NCBI GenBank assembly: GCA_044344145.1
Contig: JBIJDM010000060.1
Location: forward strand, 1-12,712
From: JBAXGE01 sp044344145
GTDB lineage: Bacteria > Planctomycetota > Phycisphaerae > WQYP01
DNA length: 12,712 nt
Direction of reading: 5' to 3'
Shown here: positions 6,866 to 12,712 of the stretch, piece by piece
Numbering within the stretch: position 1 is the first letter of the stretch
How the letters are laid out: every line of letters begins with the position of its first letter
Made by a program: the position numbers and the translations under genes
Notes under the pieces: generated by a model
Databases searched by the model: none
What the model was told of the DNA's origin: nothing
What the model saw: the letters and a program-made list of their open reading frames with translations, nothing else

Positions 6866-7143
6866 GTCCGCCGGATTTGACCGACGAGCTTCCGCAATCG
6901 CGTGATCCTGATGGAATACCTGAAGGGGGGAGGAGCGCTTACCAAACCACCGCAGACTCCGCAGGGAGACAGGCAGGTTGAGCTGGGTCACGTGAGTATA
7001 TCCTACAAATATATCGCACTTACGAAAATGCGGGCAGTCCAGGTGCGACAACTGGGCCCAATGGCTGCAATAGACCCACGGTGGGTGAAATGGTTAGATA
7101 AAGATTCTTGCAGTTTTTTTGTTCTGTGGGGACAATAGTCGCC
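6866..7143. promoter_or_regulatory. Divergent spacer between the glycosyltransferase and methyltransferase genes
   Basis: This 278-base region must hold both outward promoters. On the minus strand the glycosyltransferase frame stays open through 6866-7051, so part may be coding. A TATATT followed by AGGA and a GTG at 6991 is one possible start region. On the plus strand, TTGCAG (7108-7113), 17 bases and GACAAT (7131-7136) form a weak promoter that would start transcription almost at the methyltransferase ATG. No strong repeat, hairpin or RNA gene was seen. Confidence 0.3.
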
Positions 7144-7992
7144 ATGCCCAACCGCAACCCTCAGTCGTCAGTCAATTCGGTCTATGTCGGGGATTGTGTT
7201 GATGCCCATAAACTATTCGCAAGTCATTTATTTGACGTTGTTTATGTTGATCCACCATTCTTTACCCAGCGCCCCTGGACGGGGGCGATTCGCACGAATG
7301 AAGGGTTAGCTGGTAGTGACGCTTCGGTTTCGCAGATTCGTAATGCAGAATTTTCTGACCATTGGGCTGGGGGGATGGAAGATTATTTGGCTTGGCTCAA
7401 ACCCCGGCTCAGCGCCTGTTGGGAGCAACTAACCCCGCAAGGATGCCTGCTGATTCACTTGGACTGGCATGCCGTCCACTACGTGAAAGTGTTGGCCGAT
7501 GGCCTCTGGGGTAGTGATCGGTTCCAAAACGAGCTCATTTGGTATTACCAGACCGGCGGGGCGAGTAAACGCCGATTTTCCCGCAAACACGATACGATTT
7601 TGTTATATGCCAAAGGCGATCAGCACTTCTTTGACGGCAAAGCGATTGCCATCCCGCGCACGGAAAAAGCCATGCGTCGTGCTCGTTCCGGCAAAGGTGC
7701 CCGTATTGCGGTCACTGATACCACGAAAAATCCCGACGACGTGTTTATTATCTCAGCGCTCAATGCCATGGCCGAGGAACGCGTGGGCTATCCCACACAA
7801 AAGCCTTTGGAACTACTGCGGCGGTTGGTGGTGGCACTATGCCCGCCCGGTGGTTGGGTGGGGGACTTCATGTGTGGTTCAGGAACGACGCTTTTGGCAG
7901 CCGCGCAGGCGGGGCGCAACTTTGCGGGGTGTGATATCTCGCCCACGGCCGTGGCCCTGGCCAAGCAACGGCTTAAAGCTTACTTGGGATAA
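7144..7992 (+). CDS. Solitary beta-class N4-cytosine/N6-adenine DNA methyltransferase
   Basis: This 282-residue enzyme probably transfers a methyl group from SAM to the amino group of adenine or cytosine in DNA. Catalytic motif IV is DPPF (36-39, within VYVDPPF), near the N-terminus. A target-recognition stretch follows (about 60-210, with ELIWYYQTGG and KHDTILLYAKGD). Then come YPTQKPLELLRR (216-227), SAM-binding motif I DFMCGSGTT (241-249) and FAGCDISP with D264. Motif IV before motif I defines the beta class. No restriction endonuclease gene is adjacent, so it is an orphan in this window. The start is the ATG at 7144, where homology begins, with GGGGA 11 bases upstream; an in-frame TTG at 7108 would precede the family's start. 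Its last 13 bases overlap the convergent rpe. Specificity cannot be read from sequence. It may be acquired, but its composition is only mildly different. Confidence 0.92.
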   Translation: MPNRNPQSSVNSVYVGDCVDAHKLFASHLFDVVYVDPPFFTQRPWTGAIRTNEGLAGSDASVSQIRNAEFSDHWAGGMEDYLAWLKPRLSACWEQLTPQGCLLIHLDWHAVHYVKVLADGLWGSDRFQNELIWYYQTGGASKRRFSRKHDTILLYAKGDQHFFDGKAIAIPRTEKAMRRARSGKGARIAVTDTTKNPDDVFIISALNAMAEERVGYPTQKPLELLRRLVVALCPPGGWVGDFMCGSGTTLLAAAQAGRNFAGCDISPTAVALAKQRLKAYLG

Positions 7993-8666
7993 TCGCCGCG
8001 GAGCAGGCGGATGGTGGCGGCCCGTTCGGGGTTGCGGAAAATGGCCGCCCCGGCCACAAGAATATCCGCCCCCGCATCCAAAGCCTGATGCGCGGTGCGG
8101 ATGCCGATACCACCATCAATCTGCAACCGTTGTTGCGGGGATAATTCGTTTCTTAGCCAACGGACTTTGTCCAGCACTTCGGGCATGAATGATTGGCCGG
8201 TGAAACCGGGATTCACACTCATCACCAGCACTAAATCCACGGCCTTGAGCAGAGGCCCGAGCGTGGCCGTGGGGGTGGCGGGGTTAAGACTTACCCCTGC
8301 GGTCACGCCCAAGTCGTGCAGTCGGTTGATCAAATCCAATCCGCGTTGGCCGGGGGCGACTTCGATATGGAACGTAATATGTTTCGCCCCGGCTTGTACG
8401 AACATAGGCGCGTATTTTTCCGGATCAGTCACCATCAGATGCACATCCTGCATCAGGCCGGTGCATTTGGTCAGTGCGGCCACGGTATCCGGCCCCAGCG
8501 TCAGGTTGGGCACAAAGTGGCCATCCATGACATCCACATGCAACAGATCGGCCCCGGCGTTTTCCACATCGCGGACTTCCAGCCCGAGCCGCGCGAAATC
8601 AGCGGCAATGATGGACGGCGCAATCAAGGGCAGATGCGGCGGGGTTTTGATGATGTTGTCTGACAT
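7980..8666 (-). CDS. rpe: Ribulose-phosphate 3-epimerase
   Basis: This enzyme interconverts D-ribulose 5-phosphate and D-xylulose 5-phosphate in the pentose phosphate and Calvin pathways, in the cytoplasm. The 228-residue TIM-barrel protein has the usual length. Motifs are APSIIAADFARLG (16-28), LLHVDVMDGHFVPNLTLGP (41-59), VHLMV (75-79), VMSVNPGFTGQSF (148-160) and LQIDGGI (181-187). The expected metal ligands H43, D45, H76 and D184 are all present. I chose the ATG at 8664-8666, with GGGA 6-7 bases upstream; an in-frame TTG at 8678 lies in the upstream spacer. The gene follows pgk on the same strand, but a strong terminator ends about 13 bases before its ATG, leaving no room for a promoter between them. 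Its 3' end overlaps the opposing methyltransferase gene by 13 bases. Confidence 0.96.
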   Translation of the reverse strand: MSDNIIKTPPHLPLIAPSIIAADFARLGLEVRDVENAGADLLHVDVMDGHFVPNLTLGPDTVAALTKCTGLMQDVHLMVTDPEKYAPMFVQAGAKHITFHIEVAPGQRGLDLINRLHDLGVTAGVSLNPATPTATLGPLLKAVDLVLVMSVNPGFTGQSFMPEVLDKVRWLRNELSPQQRLQIDGGIGIRTAHQALDAGADILVAGAAIFRNPERAATIRLLRGDYPK

Positions 8667-8679
8667 AGGCAATCCCAAT

Positions 8680-8708
8680 AAAAAAGGCGCGGGCCGAAGA
8701 CCCGCGCC
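8680..8708 (-). terminator. Rho-independent terminator between pgk and rpe
   Basis: GGCGCGGG (8686-8693) pairs perfectly with CCCGCGCC (8701-8708) around the loop CCGAAGA. Six A at 8680-8685 give a T-tract on the minus strand. It begins 20 bases after the pgk stop and its T-tract ends 13 bases before the rpe ATG, so it ends pgk transcripts or attenuates entry into rpe. Confidence 0.9.
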
Positions 8709-8728
8709 TCGTGGGAGTCATTATACCA

Positions 8729-9919
8729 TTAAGCGTTGTCGAGGATATCCAGGCAGGGGAAGCCCTTGCCTTCGAGGAATTCCAACGACGCACCGCCACC
8801 GGTGGAGACATGGCTGACCTTGTCGGCCAGACCAAACTCTTCGATCGCGGCGGCCGAATCGCCCCCGCCAATCACGGTTACAGCACCCTTGCTGGTGGCT
8901 TCGGCCAGGGCCAACGCCACGGCCTTGGTGCCGTTGACGAAGGGGGCCTTTTCAAACACGCCCATCGGGCCGTTCCAGACGACCGTCTTGGCGTTCTTGA
9001 TGGTATTGCTGAACAGTTCAACGCTCATGGGGCCGATATCAAAGCCCGCAAAGCCGTCGGGGATGTTGCCCGTGGCAATCTGGGTCTGGGCGGTGTCGGT
9101 CATTTCCGTGGCGACCACGGAATCCACCGGCAGCAGAATCTTGCCGTTGGCTTTGGCCAGCAGTTCCTTGGCCAGTTCGACCTTGTCGGCTTCGACCAGC
9201 GACTTGCCGGTCTTGAGGCCCTGGGCGAGGAAGAAGGTGTTGGCCATGGCGCCGCCGATGATGATCTTGTCGGCTTTGGCCAGCAGGTTTTCAATCACTG
9301 CGATCTTGTCGGAGACCTTGGCGCCGCCGAGAATCGCCACGAAGGGACGCTTGGGGCTGTTGAGGGCATCACCGAGGAACTTGAGTTCTTTTTCGATCAG
9401 GAAGCCGATGGTCCGCTTGCCCGCGCCGAGTACTTCGGCCACACCGAAGGTCGAGCCATGCTGACGGTGGGCGGTACCGAAGGCATCGTTCACATACAGA
9501 TCGCCGAACTTGGCCATCTCGGCAGCAAAGGCGGGATCATTCTTTTCTTCCTGTTTGTGGAAGCGGGTGTTTTCCAGCAGCACCACATCGCCATCTTTGG
9601 CGGCCGCGACCACTTGCGCGGTGGCTTCGCCAATGCAGTCCGGCGCCAGCGTGACGGGCTTGCCGAGGATTTGGCCCAGAACCTTCGCGGCAGGGGCCAG
9701 CGAGAATTTCTTTTCGGGACCAGCCTTGGGCCGGCCTAAGTGACTCATCAGAATGGCTTTGCCGCCCCGGTCAATGATGGATTTGATGGTGGGTACCGCG
9801 GAACGAATGCGGCGGTCATCGGTGACGTTGAGATTTTCGTCCAGCGGGACGTTGAAATCCACGCGTACCAGAACCCGCTTGCCTTTGACATCCAATTGCG
9901 CGACAGTTTTCTTGGCCAT
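8729..9919 (-). CDS. pgk: Phosphoglycerate kinase
   Basis: This glycolytic and Calvin-cycle enzyme moves phosphate between 1,3-bisphosphoglycerate and ADP, in the cytoplasm. The 396-residue product is of normal bacterial length and appears complete. The N-terminal domain shows RVLVRVDFNVPLD (15-27), the substrate-binding Arg39 (RRIRSA), SHLGRPK (59-65), LLENTRFH and NDAFGTAHRQHGST. The C-terminal nucleotide domain has ILGGAKVSDKI, VVWNGPMGVFE, GGGDSAAA (351-358) and STGGGASLEFLEGK. I chose the ATG at 9917-9919, giving MAKKTV, with GAGGA 9 bases upstream; the in-frame TTG two codons earlier is too close to that site. A good sigma70-type promoter lies about 70 bases upstream and a terminator follows after 20 bases, so pgk can be expressed alone. 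rpe is the next gene on the strand. Confidence 0.97.
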   Translation of the reverse strand: MAKKTVAQLDVKGKRVLVRVDFNVPLDENLNVTDDRRIRSAVPTIKSIIDRGGKAILMSHLGRPKAGPEKKFSLAPAAKVLGQILGKPVTLAPDCIGEATAQVVAAAKDGDVVLLENTRFHKQEEKNDPAFAAEMAKFGDLYVNDAFGTAHRQHGSTFGVAEVLGAGKRTIGFLIEKELKFLGDALNSPKRPFVAILGGAKVSDKIAVIENLLAKADKIIIGGAMANTFFLAQGLKTGKSLVEADKVELAKELLAKANGKILLPVDSVVATEMTDTAQTQIATGNIPDGFAGFDIGPMSVELFSNTIKNAKTVVWNGPMGVFEKAPFVNGTKAVALALAEATSKGAVTVIGGGDSAAAIEEFGLADKVSHVSTGGGASLEFLEGKGFPCLDILDNA

Positions 9920-9960
9920 GAGCAATCATCCTCGTGCTTATTAAGTTTCCAAAACATCTA

Positions 9961-9974
9961 CCCCGGCACCGGGG
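9961..9974 (-). promoter_or_regulatory. GC-rich inverted repeat in the pgk leader
   Basis: CCCCGG and CCGGGG form a perfect 6+6 inverted repeat around two bases; the practical hairpin is five pairs with the 4-base loop GCAC (plus strand). It lies between the predicted transcription start and the GAGGA of pgk. A short T4 lies a few bases downstream on the minus strand. It is a possible mRNA-stabilising element or protein site, with no family assignment. Confidence 0.3.
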
Positions 9975-9990
9975 CCGGTACAAGCCGCCT

Positions 9991-10019
9991 ATGCTAGAAA
10001 AAGCCGGGCAGATGGTCAA
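9991..10019 (-). promoter_or_regulatory. Sigma70-type promoter of pgk
   Basis: On the minus strand, TTGACC (10019-10014; five of six consensus bases) and TAGCAT (9996-9991; four of six) are separated by exactly 17 bases. The predicted start, near 9984, would give pgk a leader of about 65 bases. It lies between the stop of the TPR gene and pgk, as expected for an independently transcribed glycolytic gene. Confidence 0.6.
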
Positions 10020-10025
10020 GGCCCG
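9998..10025 (-). terminator. Weak candidate terminator after the TPR gene
   Basis: On the minus strand, CGGGC (10025-10021) can pair with GCCCG (10009-10005) around an 11-base loop, followed by GC and TTTTT (10002-9998). The stem is short. A competing 5-bp hairpin, AGGCC/GGCCT (10019-10023 and 10028-10032), shares bases with it. The element overlaps the pgk promoter, so the T-run may simply be promoter spacer. Confidence 0.3.
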
Positions 10026-10071
10026 CAGGCCTAAACCGCCATAAAAAGGGATTATTTACGACTTTGGATGG

Positions 10072-12712
10072 TTAGAAGATGCTGTACTTGGTCAAAAGCA
10101 GCATGAAATCATCCTTGTAGGGGCCGCCGATGGTTTGCGGGAAGCTGCCTTTGAGGTTTTTCAGGGTCTTCTTGGTGTCCTCGGTGTCTTTGCCCAGCTT
10201 TTCATTGCATTGCAACACACGCAGATAGGCTTCCCACCATGATTCGGAGGCCTGTTCCAGCCGGGGAATCAAACGCACGAAGGCCTCATGGGCATCCAGA
10301 TGATGCCCCATGTAGAACAGCGCGCGGGCTTGACCCATCTTGTTGAAGATATCGTCGCGGCCGGGGTTTTTGGCCTTGAAAGCGTTATCCATGTCGGTGA
10401 AGAGTTTGTAGGCTTCATCCGCACGGCCGCCGCGAATCAGCATGTCGCCGTAATACTGGCGGTAGGCGTATTCATCCTTGGCACGATCGGCTTCGCTCTT
10501 GGACTTGTCGGCCTTGGACAATTCCGCCAGCATCAGGACCAAATCGGCCGCTTCTTTGGCGGTTTGCTTGGCGCGTTCCGGTTCGGTTTTTTCATACACA
10601 TCAATATCCTTGATGGCTTCATAGACCATACCCCGAATAATTTCCGGGGCCTGCTGGGGATATTTTTCGTAATAGATTTTCACCAGTTCATTGGCTTCTT
10701 TGGTCTTGTTGACCATATTCAACGCCAGAATCCGGTAACGCAGGACCAGCCCTTGCATGGCCGTGGGGATCGGTTTGGCGGCATTGGCCGTGCCTTCAAC
10801 CTGATCCAACGCCTTTAACGCAGTAGCGCCGTCTTTGAGGTGTTTGACGGCGGTGATGGCCTGAATGATCCAAACGTCGCGCTTATAGTCCTCAACCTTT
10901 TTATGGGTTTCGGGACTGGCGTTTTTGGGCGGGGAAAGGAACTTATCCGCCGCCGCCATCAGCGCTTTGGCGGCTTCCTTAATCTTGGCTTCATCCGGCT
11001 TGTTTTCACCGCTGGTGAGTTTGAGCAGTTGGGTTTGCGTGATGCGGAGCAAACGATATTGGGCATCGCTGTAGGTGGCTTCGGTGGCGGGCACCTTGGC
11101 GAACGCCTTGGCCGCCTCATCCAATTTGCCGGCATCTTCGAGGACGGCGCCCTGGGCAAACATCCAACGCGGGTCGCCCTGATCGCCCGTCATGAGCGCC
11201 AAGGCTTTACGGGTCAAGTTTTGGACTTCTTCAGATACCGGCTTGCCCTGATTGGCCTTGCGAATCTGGCCGATTTGCGCCAGCGCCATCTCCAGCGAGT
11301 CCTTGGAGCGTTTGTCTTTGGGATTGATCTCGGCAAAGCGGATGTTGTATTGTACTGATTCAATCATGCGGCCCAGCCGATTGGTCGCCAGTGCGGCGAT
11401 GAGCAGTGATTCCTGCTTCTCAGTGGCGGTGGCGGTGGTATCGGTGGCAACGGCTTCCGCTGCGGTGATGGCCACTTCCAGTTGCTTGCGGCCGGGTTCG
11501 TCATCCTGCGCCGTAGTGCTCTTGACCCAGGCCAGTGCGAGCTTCTGCATCGGGGGATATTTGCTCAAATCGGCATTATCCGGAATCCCCGCCGCCAACT
11601 GATCGTAGATCAGGTCCTGGAACCGCGGTTCGCGTTGCAGCAGGTCCATCAGCAGCGCGGTGGCTTCCTGTTTGGTTTTGGCCGAGACGGCGGAATCTTT
11701 CAACACGGTGGCCTCATACTCACCCTGCGCCACCAGCACGCGGTACTTGAGCATTTCCCACGAGATGAGCGCCGCTTTTTGATTGTCCTTGGGCAATTCG
11801 CTTTCGATCCAGGTCTTGAATTCCTTCAGCGCGGGCAGGGGACCATTGCCAATGGTATTAAGTTCAAATTTGGTTGCGGTACTGGATTTGATGACCTTGC
11901 CCTTGCTGTCTTTAGTCTCTTCAGTGCCTTTGATTTCGGTGTAGAAATTCCCCTGCCGAATCCGGGCCACCACGATTTGGTAGCTGGCCTGATACCGGAG
12001 CCATTCCGGATTGTTCGCGGCTTTGGTGGCCGCGACATTCAGATCATTGATGGCACTTTCAAATTCGCCAGCTTCAGAATTACATTTGCCGCGCAGCAAT
12101 GCGGAGATGAATTTGACGCCGGACTCCGCATCGCCATCGGCATAATCGCTACAACCTTTGGCGGCGGCCCTGAGCAGTGTGTGACGCTTACCGTCGCTTT
12201 TGGGCAAGGCCAGAGCCCCGAAATACTGGGCGAAGGGGCGATAATATTGCACGTCGCCATTCAACCCGTAGGCTTGTTGCCAGCGTTCTTTATTCATCGG
12301 CTGCACATTTTCTTCGGCCACCATCTGTTCGGCCAGCAATTTGCCCGCGGCATCGAGTAAACGCAGCGCGGTATCCGCCAACGGTTTAAGCTGGGCGCGG
12401 TCACGATCGTTGATGCCATAATATTCCACGCGGGTACGGATCGGATCGGCCATGATGCCCAGGATAAACTTGGCGTGTTCATTGCACCAGATCGGGTCTA
12501 GCTTGGGGCCGGCGGTATCCAGATACTTGCCCAAAGCCGTGACATAAGTTTCCACATTACGCGCCCGGGCGGACCGATCGCGGGAGAGTTCATCCCACTG
12601 GCTCAAGATGGCATCGGCAGCGAAAACAGATTCAACCGGGGTGCCTTTGGCTTTGAGCAGGTAGGCGTTGAGGGTATCGGTGAGGCCCAGTTTGGCCAGT
12701 TCGTGGGCGAAC
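10072..12712 (-). CDS. Large TPR/alpha-solenoid repeat protein, N-terminus outside the window
   Basis: About 879 residues are visible. The frame stays open to the right edge (first residues FAHELAKLGLTDTLNAYLLK), so this gene is 5'-truncated by the window and the TTG at 12606 is not its start. The product is Lys/Glu/Ala-rich and largely helical. TPR-like helix pairs are clearest at roughly 11030-11160 (GAVLEDAGKLDEAAKAFAKV), 10378-10470 (YGDMLIRGGRADEAYKLFTD) and 10255-10345 (MGQARALFYMGHHLDAHEAF). TPR arrays bind proteins, so it is probably a scaffold or envelope-assembly factor, but no partner can be named. A hydrophilic loop (GTEETKDSKGKVIKSS, near 11900) interrupts the helices. The end, FMLLLTKYSIF, is hydrophobic. 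No membrane segment or enzymatic motif is visible. pgk lies 152 bases downstream with its own promoter. Confidence 0.85.
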   Translation of the reverse strand, partial: FAHELAKLGLTDTLNAYLLKAKGTPVESVFAADAILSQWDELSRDRSARARNVETYVTALGKYLDTAGPKLDPIWCNEHAKFILGIMADPIRTRVEYYGINDRDRAQLKPLADTALRLLDAAGKLLAEQMVAEENVQPMNKERWQQAYGLNGDVQYYRPFAQYFGALALPKSDGKRHTLLRAAAKGCSDYADGDAESGVKFISALLRGKCNSEAGEFESAINDLNVAATKAANNPEWLRYQASYQIVVARIRQGNFYTEIKGTEETKDSKGKVIKSSTATKFELNTIGNGPLPALKEFKTWIESELPKDNQKAALISWEMLKYRVLVAQGEYEATVLKDSAVSAKTKQEATALLMDLLQREPRFQDLIYDQLAAGIPDNADLSKYPPMQKLALAWVKSTTAQDDEPGRKQLEVAITAAEAVATDTTATATEKQESLLIAALATNRLGRMIESVQYNIRFAEINPKDKRSKDSLEMALAQIGQIRKANQGKPVSEEVQNLTRKALALMTGDQGDPRWMFAQGAVLEDAGKLDEAAKAFAKVPATEATYSDAQYRLLRITQTQLLKLTSGENKPDEAKIKEAAKALMAAADKFLSPPKNASPETHKKVEDYKRDVWIIQAITAVKHLKDGATALKALDQVEGTANAAKPIPTAMQGLVLRYRILALNMVNKTKEANELVKIYYEKYPQQAPEIIRGMVYEAIKDIDVYEKTEPERAKQTAKEAADLVLMLAELSKADKSKSEADRAKDEYAYRQYYGDMLIRGGRADEAYKLFTDMDNAFKAKNPGRDDIFNKMGQARALFYMGHHLDAHEAFVRLIPRLEQASESWWEAYLRVLQCNEKLGKDTEDTKKTLKNLKGSFPQTIGGPYKDDFMLLLTKYSIF

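Noticed and set aside
7108..7144. Leaderless promoter for the methyltransferase (TTGCAG, 17 bases, GACAAT)
   Set aside because: Both boxes are poor matches, and a plausible GGGGA ribosome binding site argues against a leaderless start; kept only as a remark in the spacer entry.
7499..8188. Alternative plus-strand frame overlapping the methyltransferase and rpe
   Set aside because: It is Arg/Pro/Trp rich, runs through both confirmed genes and has no motif; the methyltransferase frame carries all the conserved motifs.
8711..9739. Long plus-strand open frame (342 codons) opposite pgk
   Set aside because: Antisense shadow of a certain housekeeping gene; such Gly/His/Phe-rich frames are common opposite GC-rich genes.
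1..12712. Mobile element, CRISPR array, tRNA or rRNA
   Set aside because: No transposase, terminal inverted repeats with flanking duplication, spaced direct repeats or tRNA-like cloverleaf was seen anywhere in the window.

Overview
The window is dense, mostly housekeeping bacterial chromosome of moderately high GC. Nearly every gene lies on the minus strand; the exceptions are a gene tail at the left edge and one DNA methyltransferase. The gene content fits a Planctomycetota-type bacterium (possibly Phycisphaerae-like): bS16, TrmD and bL19 genes adjacent without rimM, a very large secreted heparinase-family protein, and a large TPR protein. This placement is an inference from gene content, and Verrucomicrobiota or related PVC bacteria are not excluded.

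Layout, left to right. (1) 1-77: tail of an unidentified plus-strand gene, ending at a strong terminator that faces the terminator of the next, convergent operon. (2) 217-1670, minus: the translation operon rpsP-trmD-rplS. rimM, often found between rpsP and trmD, is absent, and both spacers carry a small hairpin containing the same octamer. (3) 1835-5347, minus: a 1170-residue exported protein with a heparinase II/III-type C-terminal half. (4) 5510-6865, minus: a membrane family 2 glycosyltransferase resembling hyaluronan/poly-GlcNAc synthases, with its own terminator. (5) 7144-7992, plus: a solitary beta-class N4/N6 DNA methyltransferase whose 3' end overlaps the convergent rpe. (6) 7980-9919, minus: pgk then rpe, separated by a strong terminator that ends only about 13 bases before the rpe start codon; pgk has a recognisable promoter. 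(7) 10072-12712, minus: an 879-codon fragment of a TPR-rich protein whose N-terminus lies outside the window.

How they work together: rpsP, trmD and rplS serve ribosome assembly and tRNA m1G37 modification. pgk and rpe serve glycolysis/Calvin and pentose-phosphate carbon flow. The glycosyltransferase and the lyase-like protein could make and trim an extracellular polysaccharide, but a terminator separates them and the link is only contextual. No phage, insertion sequence, CRISPR array, tRNA or rRNA is visible. The longest stretch without a gene is the 278-base divergent spacer at 6866-7143. I found no convincing new multigene system; the most notable points are the polysaccharide synthase/lyase pair, a TrmD active-site substitution and the terminator placed against rpe.
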